Part shown: positions 1-10,300 of the stretch, one piece after another | Numbering within the stretch: position 1 is the first letter of the stretch | How the letters are laid out: each line of letters opens with the position of its first letter | Origin: Planctomycetota bacterium | Lineage (GTDB): Bacteria; Planctomycetota; Planctomycetia; Pirellulales; Pirellulaceae | DNA length: 40,486 nt | Direction: 5' to 3' | NCBI GenBank assembly: GCA_003671195.1 | Contig: QWPJ01000105.1 | Coordinates: 1 to 40,486, forward strand | Made by a program: the position numbers and the translations under genes | The notes under the pieces: generated by a model | What the model was told of the DNA's origin: nothing | The model's database searches: none | The model's input: only the letters and a program-made list of their open reading frames with translations

Positions 1-73
1 ATTGTTGGTTCCAGCTTGGCCGCAAATCAACGTCTTGGTCGCTTTGGTAATACCCTCGATCTTGATAACCCAT
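1..73 (-). CDS. N-terminus of a probable rhomboid-family membrane protease (partial)
   Basis: An ATG at 73-71 on the minus strand opens a frame that runs off the left edge after 24 codons. The visible protein begins MGYQDRGYYQSDQDVDLRP. I associate an N-terminus of the type MGxxDRxYY with planctomycete rhomboid-like intramembrane serine proteases and a few other membrane proteins, so the family call rests on a short stretch. It lies 38 nt downstream of the stop codon of the preceding minus-strand gene, which suggests it is the last visible member of the ABC transporter operon. No membrane segment or catalytic Ser/His falls inside the window. No good ribosome binding site is visible upstream. 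Confidence 0.4.
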   Translation of the reverse strand, partial: MGYQDRGYYQSDQDVDLRPSWNQQ

Positions 74-111
74 ATGGTTGCCGGTTTGCCTCGACGCTCT
101 TTAGAGCGACG

Positions 112-1953
112 TTACGAACCAGGATTCTCCAGAGCGGGTGGACGACCCGTGGCGTTCGGGCTACCGGTGTTACTTGGGCTAACGGCCTTCGGAGGTTCAG
201 GCGACTCAGCAGGCTTTGGCTCAGCAGGCTTCGGCTCAGCAGGCATCGGCTCGGCGGGTTTTGGCTCGGCAGGAACATTCGGAGAATCACCGGGCGATGG
301 ATTTGGGGACTTGTTGGTGATCCCGTAGGCTTTGGCCAGCGGTGTGCTGAAGAAGTCTTCTGGGCTTCCGAGTTTCAGCGCGTTGGTGTTCCATTCCGAG
401 AGGGTTTTTTCGATATTGAAGTCGAGGTAGTCACCGTCGTAGGCGCGTCGGAAGAGCATGAACTCGTAGAGAACAAACCGCTCGTCAACGTCTTCATCCA
501 TGAGTTTCTTGTAGCGGTTGATGGCTTTGAGGACATCCCCGCCGACATCTTCGGTCATGATCACAGGGTAGAAGCGGAAGACTTTATCCCATCGGACGAA
601 GGCTTCTTCGTACTTCTCAACTGCGCCTTTGATATCCGCGACATCGATGAGTTTATTGGCATCGTAGATCATGCGTCGTGCGTCGACCATGATTTGCTGT
701 TGTTCGGCCAGAGCTCGGGTTTCCCAGTAGGCGTAATTGACTTGGTCTCGCAGGGAGCTGGTCGACTTGGCGTACTCTTCGGCTGCGCCGAGTTGGACGG
801 CCAGTTCGAGGGCTTTGATTTGTTGGTCGCGGGGTAGTTCGTTGGCGAGTTCTTGGTAGGTCGGTTCAACGGCCAGTTGGAACTCGGCGGCCCACATGCG
901 TTCTTCGGTGGAACGTTGGTCATCGGGTTTCTCGAACGCCTTGGCTTTGCTTGGGTTGTTCGAACCGTATTTGGCTTTCTTGACTTCGATGACTTTGTCG
1001 CGACCGGCGTTGGTCATGTCCATGAATTGGCGTTGGAGTCGTTCGACGTCTTTGCGCGCCGTATCGATACTTCCAAGAGTCACAGGGACATAGCCGGTGG
1101 TTGCCAATTCGCGGTTCCCGAAATCTTTCCATTCGCGGCTAGCTTTCTCCCAGACGAATTTGGCGCGTTCATCGAGGATGCCTTCTTCTTCGATGGCTTC
1201 GCCGTGGTACATCTGCCAGAGCGGTCCGTAGCTAAAGAGCAGGTGGGGGGACTTTTTGATCGCGATACCGGCCGACACCAACTGGTAGGCTTGTTCGAAC
1301 CACTGTTTTCCAACCAACCAGTTATCGGGTTTACGGTCTGGTCCCAGAGCGTCATCGGATTTGGCGTTGAGACCTTGTTCGACGAAGTACTTGTGAAACT
1401 CTTCATCGTTTCGGAAAAGTTCGCGGTACTGGAGTTTTTCGTCGGCTTTGCCCATCTTGGCTCCGACGTATTGACCTAGTTCGTATTGAAGGATCGGCTT
1501 TCTCGCATTGAACTTGGTCCCTTTGACGAGGTAATCGATTCCTTTTTTGACCCATTCGTAGCGTTGGCGGTAGTCTTCGAATTCGGGCGAGACGTTGTAG
1601 CTCAGGTTGTGAGCTTGGTGTTGCCAGACACTGATCATGTGGGGTTGGAGCAGCGCGATTTGGTTGAGTGTTGCGCTGAAGCGGTCGAAGTACTTTTCTT
1701 CCTTGTAATGATCGGCTTGCATCCACAGGATGCTCGCTGCGATGCCTCGCATACCTAGGGTGGCGAGTTTCATACTCTCGCTGGCCGGATCGAGTTTCCC
1801 AAGATCCGCTTGACCGATCGAGTAACGGCTGCGAAGTTCCGCGATCTTACCGGATCCCTTGGTAGGCGGCTTCCCTAGGTAGAACAGAGGGAAGAGCAAA
1901 GCCACCATCGCGAGGATGTAGATAATTTTCCGACTAAGAGATCGATTGTTCAC
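112..1953 (-). CDS. Membrane-anchored hypothetical protein of an ABC transporter operon
   Basis: This protein has 613 residues and I do not recognise its family. A single hydrophobic segment at about residues 9-26 looks like a signal anchor, placing the rest outside the cytoplasm. The body (about 40-540) is rich in charged and aromatic residues and reads as mostly helical, possibly TPR-like (for example tracts around 95-160 and 420-470). The last 60 residues are a low-complexity Pro/Ala/Glu/Lys tail with repeated PAEPKP units, a likely extended linker. It starts with GTG at 1953, and that codon overlaps the TGA stop of the upstream permease as GTGA, so the two are almost certainly translationally coupled. 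The context suggests an accessory subunit of the ABC-2 exporter, which is inference. No catalytic motif was seen. Confidence 0.8.
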   Translation of the reverse strand: MNNRSLSRKIIYILAMVALLFPLFYLGKPPTKGSGKIAELRSRYSIGQADLGKLDPASESMKLATLGMRGIAASILWMQADHYKEEKYFDRFSATLNQIALLQPHMISVWQHQAHNLSYNVSPEFEDYRQRYEWVKKGIDYLVKGTKFNARKPILQYELGQYVGAKMGKADEKLQYRELFRNDEEFHKYFVEQGLNAKSDDALGPDRKPDNWLVGKQWFEQAYQLVSAGIAIKKSPHLLFSYGPLWQMYHGEAIEEEGILDERAKFVWEKASREWKDFGNRELATTGYVPVTLGSIDTARKDVERLQRQFMDMTNAGRDKVIEVKKAKYGSNNPSKAKAFEKPDDQRSTEERMWAAEFQLAVEPTYQELANELPRDQQIKALELAVQLGAAEEYAKSTSSLRDQVNYAYWETRALAEQQQIMVDARRMIYDANKLIDVADIKGAVEKYEEAFVRWDKVFRFYPVIMTEDVGGDVLKAINRYKKLMDEDVDERFVLYEFMLFRRAYDGDYLDFNIEKTLSEWNTNALKLGSPEDFFSTPLAKAYGITNKSPNPSPGDSPNVPAEPKPAEPMPAEPKPAEPKPAESPEPPKAVSPSNTGSPNATGRPPALENPGS

Positions 1954-3743
1954 GCTGCCATCTCCCGCGTTTTGAGGAAGAAGTAACTAACCAGGGCCGT
2001 CAACACAAAGTAGCCAAACGCGATCGTCAGGTGCCGGGCCAGCAGCCCTCCGAAAAGATTGTAACCGTAGGCCACAAAATTAGATGTATCGAGTTGGGAA
2101 AAGTTCGGCACGGCATTCTTCAATTGCGAGACAGCCAGAAGGATCCCTCGGTCTGCGGTGGCGATGGCATTTTGAAGCGTCTCGTTGCCGAGTTCCATTT
2201 CGATTTGGGAGCCCATTTGCGTGGGCAACCGGATGAGCGACTCGATCGGACCGCCTCCTTTGGAGGTGGTCGTGACCAAGTTATCGACGAAGAAGCCGAA
2301 GAAGCCTAGGACCAGGGCTGCGACCGTCGCGATGATCGCAACCGGACCGGAAAGGAACGTCGAGAACATCACTCCGAAACAGATCACGATGAACATCTGC
2401 AGCCAAATGCTGATGTAGCCTTTGACAAAGTTCCACCAGAACTGCAAGTCGGCAGGACGCAGGTAGATATCGGCGGCGGCCATCCCAAGGTACTGACCTC
2501 GGTCTTGGCATCGGACGACCACTTCAAAGCTTCCGTTCGGAGCGATGTCCTGGAAGAAATCCAAGTCGGTCGCGATGTCCTTGCCTGTTGCGTCTTGCTT
2601 GAACCCCTTGAGCTTGGTGCGGACCGAGCGTCGATCGACTTGAAACTCCTTGACTTTGAAAGGCTCGTCTTCGCTTTTGACTTTGCCATCGGTACTACGG
2701 AAGTGGATCAGACCACCGACGGGGGTGACGATATCCCCTTTGTAAGTCCGAAACGCGCTGATCGTCAAATCGTAGAGGATCACATCGCGGAACAGGGTGG
2801 GCTGGACCCCTTCGAATCGCCATACGGCACGCGAGAGCGAATCGCCTTCGATGTACTTTTGGTACTCGGACATGTATCCGACGTTGTAGCCCTCGTTCTT
2901 CTCGCCGTCGCGACCGGTGAATTCGAGACCTTTTGCATAGATCGGGATCCGTGCGGTCAGGTCATCGATGGGGCTTCCAATGACGACCTTATCACCCACC
3001 TTGGTCACGATGTGCCGGTGGCCTTTGACTTCGTTGGTCGTCCCGCGACCTTCGGAGTTCAGGGTGAAGGTGTGGCGGTGTCGGTTGTTGTAGGAGGACT
3101 CCCCGGACTTGTCCGTCGGGTCCATCGAGACCAGTTCGTGGTTGTGATCGAGGCCTCGGACGACGAAGACGTAGCTCAATAGGCCCATGGTTGCAAGAAC
3201 CAGCGTACCGATGGCTGTAAAACCGAATACCCGTCCGAGGAAGATTTCTAGGGGTCGGACCGGTTTGGTGGTGATGGTGTAGATCGTGCGGCTCTTGATG
3301 TCCGCAGGGATGCTAAAGCAACTGATAAAGAGCCCCAGGAGGATCACCAGATAGTTCGTCGCCGTGAGCACAAACACCAAATACAGACGCGCTGGACTAT
3401 CGGCATCAGGATCGAGGTACCAACCGGCGAACATCATCGCGACGATGAAGATCCCGATGAGGACCAAAATCTTCTTTCGGATCGACTCCTTGACGGCCAG
3501 TTTCGCCATGGCGAAGATTCGCCGAAACGAGAGCTTAGGAAGATCGACCGTAAAAAGCTGGCCGATGATCTGCGAGACTCGCAGGAAACCCTCGGATGGA
3601 CCGTACTTGAACACCGAGACGATGTATCCGACGACGAACCCCAAAAGGGCTAGAGTCACCGAAAGAACCGCGCCGTCTCGCAAGGCGTTTCTCTCGAACA
3701 ACCATTCGCTGTAGGTCCAAAAATGATCGGGATTAAGCCGCAT
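1950..3743 (-). CDS. ABC-2 type transporter permease with large extracytoplasmic loop
   Basis: This 597-residue protein is the integral membrane partner of the ATPase encoded just upstream. Hydrophobic segments lie at about 25-45, 91-110, 119-146, 171-196, 436-464, 467-488 and 572-590. Between the fourth and fifth is a hydrophilic domain of about 235 residues (198-433), probably outside the membrane. That domain carries DHNH at 199-202, HRH at 222-224 and GHRH at 241-244, a clustering of histidines that could bind a metal. The region around 145-165 (SIPADIKSRTIYTITTKPV) fits the coupling segment of ABC-2 permeases of the gliding/NosY type. The gene follows the ATPase after 71 nt and overlaps the next gene by 4 nt. 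The substrate is unknown. Confidence 0.85.
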   Translation of the reverse strand: MRLNPDHFWTYSEWLFERNALRDGAVLSVTLALLGFVVGYIVSVFKYGPSEGFLRVSQIIGQLFTVDLPKLSFRRIFAMAKLAVKESIRKKILVLIGIFIVAMMFAGWYLDPDADSPARLYLVFVLTATNYLVILLGLFISCFSIPADIKSRTIYTITTKPVRPLEIFLGRVFGFTAIGTLVLATMGLLSYVFVVRGLDHNHELVSMDPTDKSGESSYNNRHRHTFTLNSEGRGTTNEVKGHRHIVTKVGDKVVIGSPIDDLTARIPIYAKGLEFTGRDGEKNEGYNVGYMSEYQKYIEGDSLSRAVWRFEGVQPTLFRDVILYDLTISAFRTYKGDIVTPVGGLIHFRSTDGKVKSEDEPFKVKEFQVDRRSVRTKLKGFKQDATGKDIATDLDFFQDIAPNGSFEVVVRCQDRGQYLGMAAADIYLRPADLQFWWNFVKGYISIWLQMFIVICFGVMFSTFLSGPVAIIATVAALVLGFFGFFVDNLVTTTSKGGGPIESLIRLPTQMGSQIEMELGNETLQNAIATADRGILLAVSQLKNAVPNFSQLDTSNFVAYGYNLFGGLLARHLTIAFGYFVLTALVSYFFLKTREMAA

Positions 3744-3814
3744 GATGAGAGGGTCTCGTGAGCGATATCGCAGGCAACAGGATCAAAGGCAACAAACGGG
3801 GATGAAAAGCAGGA

Positions 3815-4750
3815 CTAGTTACCGCCCCGGCCGCCTCGGCGACCCGGACGTTGCTCGCTCTCTTTGACGATCTCGAGGAACAGGTCCTCCATCGTGGTCG
3901 TCGGATTGTCCATCCGATCGAGTTTGCCTCCGGATTTCTCAATGATCTCGCGGATCTGATTCTTCGCTTCGTCCGTCAGGCCACTAGCGTGGATCTCGGT
4001 AAGATCCTGGATCTTCAGAAGGCTATCGACGCGTCCGAGCTCCTTGAGCTCTCCTTGGTGCAAGATTGCGACCCGGTCGCAGACGTCTTGGACGTCGGCC
4101 AGTTGGTGCGAGCACATCAGGATCGTCTTTCCTTCGTCGCGAAGACGAAGAATCAAATCCTTCATATCGCGTGTTCCGAGCGGATCGAGGCCCGTCGTCG
4201 GCTCATCGAGCACCAGAAACTCCGGTTCGTTGATCAGGGCTTGAGCCAGACCGATTCGTCGGGTCATCCCTTTGGAGTACTCCTTGAGCTGGCGACGGCG
4301 AGCATGCTCAAGCTTGACCATCTTGATGAGGCTCTCGATGCGTTGCCTGCGGACATCGGCGGGAATGTCAAAGAGTCGGCCGTAGAAATCGAGCGTCTCT
4401 TCGGCGTTGAGAAACTTGTACAGGTAGGATTCTTCGGGCAGGTACCCGATCCGTTCGTTCTTTGAAACATCGGTGGCTTCTTTGCCGAAGACAAACACCC
4501 GGCCCTGGGTCGGGAAAAGCAAACCGAGCATCAGCTTGATCGTCGTCGACTTGCCCGATCCGTTGGGGCCCAGGAGCCCGAAGATTTCGCCTCGGCGGAC
4601 TTCCAGGTCCAAAGACTTCAGAGCTTGGACTTTCTTGCGACCCCAAAAGTCTCGGTAGACTTTGCCTAGATTTCGGGTTTCAACGATCGTTTGGGTTGGA
4701 TCGCTGTCGTGGGCCAAAGGCCGGTTTTCCTGGTCCAGTGAGGTTGCCAT
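3815..4750 (-). CDS. ABC transporter ATP-binding protein
   Basis: This is the 311-residue nucleotide-binding subunit of an ABC-2 type exporter. It shows Walker [10 protein letters not shown] at 61-69, the Q-loop region after residue 100, the signature YSKGM at 158-162, Walker B FLVLDEP at 178-184 followed by the D-loop, and the switch His at 215. These are all elements needed for ATP hydrolysis. The C-terminal ~80 residues (from about 235) form the extra domain common in ABC-2 ATPases, ending in a Gly/Arg-rich tail. It is the first gene of a minus-strand operon with the permease, the anchored protein and the probable rhomboid. The ATG at 4750 is used; the gap to divergent folC holds the likely promoters. 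The substrate cannot be told from the ATPase. Confidence 0.93.
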   Translation of the reverse strand: MATSLDQENRPLAHDSDPTQTIVETRNLGKVYRDFWGRKKVQALKSLDLEVRRGEIFGLLGPNGSGKSTTIKLMLGLLFPTQGRVFVFGKEATDVSKNERIGYLPEESYLYKFLNAEETLDFYGRLFDIPADVRRQRIESLIKMVKLEHARRRQLKEYSKGMTRRIGLAQALINEPEFLVLDEPTTGLDPLGTRDMKDLILRLRDEGKTILMCSHQLADVQDVCDRVAILHQGELKELGRVDSLLKIQDLTEIHASGLTDEAKNQIREIIEKSGGKLDRMDNPTTTMEDLFLEIVKESEQRPGRRGGRGGN

Positions 4751-4923
4751 GGGATCAATCGACGGTTGAAGTCAAAGGGACAAGTGGTCTGGGGACCGAA
4801 AAGCACAAACAGACCCCAGGGATTGGCTGAACTACGATGAAATTCCGGTTGCGGTTCAGCGACAAGCTCGCTGAATCAAGGAAAAATCAGCCGCCGGCGC
4901 ATCGCCGAACCCCCCATGGTTTC

Positions 4924-4929
4924 TATAAT
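4924..4929 (+). promoter_or_regulatory. Consensus -10 box (TATAAT) just ahead of folC
   Basis: A perfect TATAAT ends 6 nt before the ATG at 4936. With the usual 6-7 nt from the -10 box to the start site, transcription would begin at or next to the ATG, giving a leaderless mRNA. No TTGACA-like -35 box is visible at 15-19 nt spacing, which lowers confidence. Confidence 0.35.
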
Positions 4930-4935
4930 CCGCAC

Positions 4936-6375
4936 ATGCAACGATCCGACCCCCGCTACCAAGAAACCCTGCACTACCTGCTCGACCGAGTCAATTTTGA
5001 AAAGTCGACCGATCGCGCCTGCACCAAAAACAACTTCCAACTCGCCAGGATGGCTTATCTTTTGGAGTTGCTCGAAAATCCCCAATTGGCAGCGCCGGTG
5101 ATCCATGTCGCAGGGACCAAGGGAAAAGGCTCCGTCTGTTGGTTGTTGGCAGAAGCCTTCCGCCGCAACGGGCTGCGAACCGGTCTTTTTACCTCCCCGC
5201 ATCTGGTCGACCTCGAAGAGCGTTTCGCCATCGATTCCCAAGCCATCGAGCCTGGAGAACTTGTCGAAATCGTCGACCAAATCCGAGCGGCCGATCGACT
5301 CTGCAGCGAAAGCGAACATGGCCAGCCGACCTTCTTCGAACTGACCAACGCCATCGGCTGGTTGGCTTTCCGCAACCACAAGACCCAGGTCAACGTCATC
5401 GAGGTCGGACTCGGAGGACGCTTAGACAGCACCAACGTCTGCTCGCCGGCGCTTTGCATCATCACGAGCATCAGCTACGACCACCAACTCCAATTGGGGG
5501 ACACCCTTGCCGAAATCGCAGGGGAAAAGGCCGGGATCATCAAGCCCAACATCCCGGTCATCTGCGGAGCCAGAACCCCAGAGGCCTCGAAGGTGATCCA
5601 AGCCCAGGCACAACTGCAAGGGTCCGAGCTTTTGCAATTGGGCCGGGATTTCGACGTTCGATGGACCCCCGATCCGAAGTCCCTTCGGGCCAGACTCAAT
5701 TACACCGAATTTGAATATCCAGAGCACCCGCAGGGGAAGCAAACAAGCTTCGAACAACCTGCGAACGTCAAGATGCTCGGCAAGCATCAATCCGAAAACG
5801 CCGCGATCGCCATGAGAGCTTGGCGAAAGCTCAAGCAACTCGGTTGGGATCTCCAGGATCGAGCCATCGCAGAATCGCTAGCCCAGACCCAGGTCCCAGC
5901 GCGGCTTGAGGTCCTCGGGCTCGACCCGACGTGGATCCTCGACAGCGCGCACAACGAGGCCTCGATCGACGCCCTTGTCGATGCCCTCGAGAGCTATTTC
6001 CCCTCGCGCCCCAAAACCATCCTATTCGCCTGCGCGAAAGACAAGAAAGCACCCGAAATGCTCGAACGGTTGGTCGCTTCGGTCGATCGAATCGTCCTGA
6101 CTCAGTTCCGCTCGAACCCCCGTTTCACACCAGTCGAAAAACTTCTGGAGATCGCCAATTCGCTCGTCTCCAAGGCTCGCAGGGCCAATCGACGCGTCGC
6201 GACAATCCTCTCCTGCGAGGATCTGCCCGGTGCCCTGGAGCTCGTCGGCCAGCCCGCCAATCACCGCAGCCAGACCAACGACCCGTCGATGGTCTACGTC
6301 ATCACCGGTTCGTTCTTCATCGCCAGCGAGGCAAAAGCTTATTTCGCCTCGTGCGGCCAAATCGGACCTAGCTAA
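4936..6375 (+). CDS. folC: Folylpolyglutamate synthase / dihydrofolate synthase
   Basis: This cytoplasmic Mur-ligase-type enzyme adds glutamate to dihydropteroate and to folates, using ATP. From the ATG at 4936 it has 479 residues, close to the usual length. It shows the family P-loop GTKGKGS at about 60-66, GLGGRLDSTN, the segment ITSISYDHQ followed by GEKAGIIKP, and the C-terminal LDSAHNEAS that corresponds to the DGAHN motif. An in-frame ATG at 4837 would add 33 residues without family resemblance, so the later start is preferred. It is divergent from the ABC operon. A TATAAT sits directly before the chosen start. Confidence 0.93.
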   Translation: MQRSDPRYQETLHYLLDRVNFEKSTDRACTKNNFQLARMAYLLELLENPQLAAPVIHVAGTKGKGSVCWLLAEAFRRNGLRTGLFTSPHLVDLEERFAIDSQAIEPGELVEIVDQIRAADRLCSESEHGQPTFFELTNAIGWLAFRNHKTQVNVIEVGLGGRLDSTNVCSPALCIITSISYDHQLQLGDTLAEIAGEKAGIIKPNIPVICGARTPEASKVIQAQAQLQGSELLQLGRDFDVRWTPDPKSLRARLNYTEFEYPEHPQGKQTSFEQPANVKMLGKHQSENAAIAMRAWRKLKQLGWDLQDRAIAESLAQTQVPARLEVLGLDPTWILDSAHNEASIDALVDALESYFPSRPKTILFACAKDKKAPEMLERLVASVDRIVLTQFRSNPRFTPVEKLLEIANSLVSKARRANRRVATILSCEDLPGALELVGQPANHRSQTNDPSMVYVITGSFFIASEAKAYFASCGQIGPS

Positions 6376-6530
6376 CCGATTTTTAACAAAAAAACGGGAG
6401 TTTTGGATCTAGGATTAGAACAGATTAAATAAGATTAGACTCCTACGTGGGCTCGTTTCGTCGCCGAGGGTCGAATCGAGCGTGTTGAATCGAGCGTTGG
6501 GTGTTGGGCATTGTTGAGTTGGGCCAAAGC

Positions 6531-7232
6531 ATGCGATTGACTCTGCGAACCTTGTTGTCGTATCGCGATGGCGTGTTGCCTCAAAAGGCCCACGAAGAGC
6601 TTGGACTCAAATTCCGTGAGAGCCAAACCGCACAAAGCCTTGCAAGCAGGATCGACCGATCGCAGTCGCCCCCTGCGTCACTCGCCAGCGAACTTGCCCA
6701 AATCGAACAAACCTGTTCGCCGAACGAAGTCTCCGCGTTTCTCGATGGCGGGATGTCGCTCGATCGGGTCTTTGCGATGGAGCGAAAGTGCATCGGGTCC
6801 GACGCGATGCTCGCCGAGTTGGCGACGGTCCATACGATTTTGGCCCGCGAGTTACTCGGCACAAGCAAGAACCCTTCGAGCGAACCGACCGCCGCATTTC
6901 TCGCACGACTCCATGCCTTGCATGAACCGGGCCAGATACCTGCGGGGTATGCTTCGCAACGCGACGCTTCGAATCAGGACAACGGTCCGAGGGACCCGGA
7001 TCGGCCCAGCAACGGGACCAGCAACGGGACCAACGGTAGCAGCACGAACGCTGGCAATACCTCTGCGGGCCCTTATTCAAGGTACAGCGAGGATGGGATC
7101 GGAATCGACTTGGAGGATGGTCCGCCGGATATGGACATGGGGACCAGGGGGCTTTTGCTTCAAACCTTGGTCTTGGCCATCGCTTTAGCGATTCTAGGAT
7201 GGTGGATTCTCAGCAACACTTCGTTTTTATGA
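6531..7232 (+). CDS. Planctomycete membrane-anchored protein of MRLTLRTLL type
   Basis: This 233-residue protein is placed from the ATG at 6531, because I know planctomycete relatives as starting MRLTLRTLL. A GTG at 6501 would add 10 residues. The N-terminal 100 residues form a small helical region (LSYRDGVLPQKAHEELG, then a second similar block beginning near EVSAFLDGG). The arrangement resembles anti-sigma-factor zinc-finger or death-like domains, but I see no Cys/His zinc ligands. The middle (about 130-190) is Gly/Asn/Thr-rich linker. A transmembrane segment ends the protein (LLLQTLVLAIALAILGWWIL). The function is unknown. It lies just upstream of the secretin-like gene, 68 nt away in the same direction, so they may be cotranscribed. 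Confidence 0.75.
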   Translation: MRLTLRTLLSYRDGVLPQKAHEELGLKFRESQTAQSLASRIDRSQSPPASLASELAQIEQTCSPNEVSAFLDGGMSLDRVFAMERKCIGSDAMLAELATVHTILARELLGTSKNPSSEPTAAFLARLHALHEPGQIPAGYASQRDASNQDNGPRDPDRPSNGTSNGTNGSSTNAGNTSAGPYSRYSEDGIGIDLEDGPPDMDMGTRGLLLQTLVLAIALAILGWWILSNTSFL

Positions 7233-7300
7233 GCATTAAGCCTTTGCGTTGCACTGCGCGCGATGGATACTGACACAATTCGAACACGATCAACATCAAG

Positions 7301-10300
7301 ATGGACGCAATGCCCGTTTTCTTCAATAAAGTTACTTTCGACATGAGCTTCTTCGGTTTTACTGGTCGTCGGCGCATGGCATTCAAGCCGGTATGCCGGC
7401 TGGCAATGTCGCTTGCGATGTTTTACGCGATGTTGCTTGGGGTGTTGGTCGACGGTTCGCCAATCGCAAGAGGCTATGCGTTGAGCCAAGACCCCAACGA
7501 GCTGAATCCAGCCCAAGGGGACCCCAACGCACCGAGTCCACCGAATGGCGCGCCCGGTGCCGGGGCGCCTGGTGCGCCAGGTGCTGGGGCACCTGGGAGT
7601 GGAGCGCCCGGTGCTGGTGCGCCCAAGGATTCCGCGACGCTCAAGCGACCGACCGAGCCCAAGCAAGCGCCCAACCCTCGGGCGTTTGATATCAAGCCAG
7701 ACGAGCAGGGAATGATTCAGTTCCAGTTCCGCGATCAGGCTTGGCCCGATGTCCTTCAATGGGTGGCTGATGTGTCGGGTTTGGCCCTGGATTGGCAGGA
7801 GTTGCCTTCGGATCTGCTGAGCATCGCAACGCCAGGAAAAGCCTCATTGAGCGAAACTCGTGACATGATCAATCGCCATTTGCTCGCCCGAGGCTTTACC
7901 ATGTTGGAGTTCCCCGGTGTTTTGCAAGTCGTCAAGACCAAGGAAGTCAATGCGTCGTTGATTCCTCGCGTCGATCCCGAGGAGCTCGAATCGCTTCCTG
8001 CGAATCGTTTTGTCCGTACGACCTACAAGCTCGACACATTGATCGCCAAAGATCTGATCGAGGAGCTCAAGCAGTTGATCAGTGCGAATGGATCGATGAG
8101 AGCCTTGAGCAAAACCAATCGGCTCGAGGCGATGGACACCGCAGCGAACCTTGCAGAGATCCATCGGATTATAAGCCAGGAGCAGTCCGATGAGGTTTTG
8201 AACAACTTGGCTCGCGAGTTTGAGTTGCAGCATGTGCGAGCCACGGACGTCCGAGAACAGCTCGCGCAGTTCCTGAAACTCGAACCGGCCAAGAACGCCA
8301 ATCCGCAACCGGGCCGAATGAGCCCCGAGGAAATGGAGGCACAACAGCAGATGATGATGCAACAACAGCTCGCACAGCAGCAAGGCCGCCAAGGAGCGCC
8401 CAAGCCCGCTACCCCGAGTCGCGCTGAGGTCTATTTGATCGCCAACACCCGACGCAACAGCATCATCGTCAATGCCCCCCCCGACAAAATGGCGATCGTC
8501 GCCGCGTTTATCACACGCGTCGATGTCTCCAATCCAGACGAAGACTACCAAGCGCTGACAACCCGAATGAAGGTCTATCGCTTGACCAGTTTGGATCCCA
8601 AGCAATTTGTCAGTTCGCTCATGGCGCTGAATGTCTTGGAACCGACAACCCGCCTCGAAGCCGATGACAAGAACAAGTCGATGATCGCTTATGCCTCGCT
8701 GGCCGACCATTTGACCATCCAAGAGACGCTCAAGAAGCTTGACGGTTCGGCAAGGCAAGCCGAAGTGATCGCCCTGCGTCGACTCCGTGCCGACGAGGTC
8801 GCTGGAACCATTCGCATGCTTATGGGAGTCGAACAAGACAAAAAGGACGACAACCAAAGGCGAAACTACTTCTCCTATGACTTCTACAACCAACGCAACA
8901 AAGAAACCTCGAAAGATATGCTGCGAATTGGAGTCAATGCCGAGAGCAACCAACTGATCCTCTGGGCCAATGAGTACGAGTCGGAGGAGATCAAAAAGCT
9001 GCTGCTCAAACTCGGCGAGCTCCCCCCCGAGGCCCGGAGCGATCAACGGATCCGAACCATCGACGGGAACCGCAGCGAGCAGATGCGCGAGTATCTAGAA
9101 CGACTCAAGCGGACGTTTGACCAGAAGGGGATCGAGTTGGAAATCCCTGCCGAGTCGGAGTTCAAGAGCGATGAGCCGACCGATAAAGCAAAACCCAGCG
9201 ATTCAGACAAGCCCGTTCCCAAAGCGCCCGAGCTGATCCAGATCGGGGCAAACGAGCCGAAAAGCAAGTCGCACGATGCGACCAGAGCCAACGTCTTTGT
9301 CGCGACCGAAACCACTCAACAAACCAGCAACAGCGATGTTCCTGGCAAAAGTGATGCTCCCGGCAAAAGCGACGCTCCCGGCAAAAGCGCTGTTGCGGGC
9401 AAAAGCGCTGTGAAAATCCGGTTCGATGAACAAGGCAACTTGGTGTTGGAGTCCGACGACACCAAGGCCCTCGATCAGCTCGAAGAGTGGATGATCAGCA
9501 ATACCCCCCCCGAAAAGGAATACGACGTCTTCCAGATCCGTCACGCGAGAGCTTATTGGATCAAACTCAACCTCGAAGAGTACTTCAAGGACGATTCGAA
9601 CAAGAAAAACGATGGAGACGTATTGCTCGGCTTCCTTTTCGGCATGGAGTCGAGCAAGCGGGACGACGATGGGCCCCAGCTCGGCAAGAAGCGCAAGCTC
9701 AAGCTCATGAGCGACTCGGACTCCAATACGCTATTGATCAGCGGTGCGAGTCCTTCCCAATTGAAGACCATTCAGAGGCTTGTCGATCTTTGGGATAAAC
9801 CCGAAAAGCAAGACAAGCAGAACCTGCGATACACCAAGACCGTCAAGGTCGAGTACTCGAAGGCTCAGAACGTCGCCGATGCGATCAAGGACGCATTCCG
9901 AGACCTCTTGAGCTCCAACGACAAGGCCTTGGCCCGCGGCCAAAAGGAGCCAGGTCAAGCCGGGGCAGGCAAAGAGTCCAAGCATCAATCCGAAGACTCG
10001 ATCTCCGAAGGAGGGATGAATTACGATTTCTCGGGGAAGCTCAGTTTGGGGGTCGATGCGATCACCAACACGATCATCGTCAGTGCCAAGGGGGAAGACC
10101 TGCTGAAATTGGTCTGCGATATGGTCCAAGAACTCGATCTAAAGGCCAAACGGAACGAAGCCGTCGAGGTCCTGGCCGTCGGGGGCACTAGCACCATCGC
10201 ATTGGAAAAAGCCCTTAAGAATCTGCTCCGTCCCCAAAATGGTATGGACCCAAACGCTCGGGCCCCTCAAAATCTCAAACTCTCACCCGAGGGCCAAGGC

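Noticed and set aside
16..837. A 273-codon plus-strand frame at the left edge
   Set aside because: It is antisense to the anchored hypothetical protein, which has GTGA coupling and a credible signal anchor.
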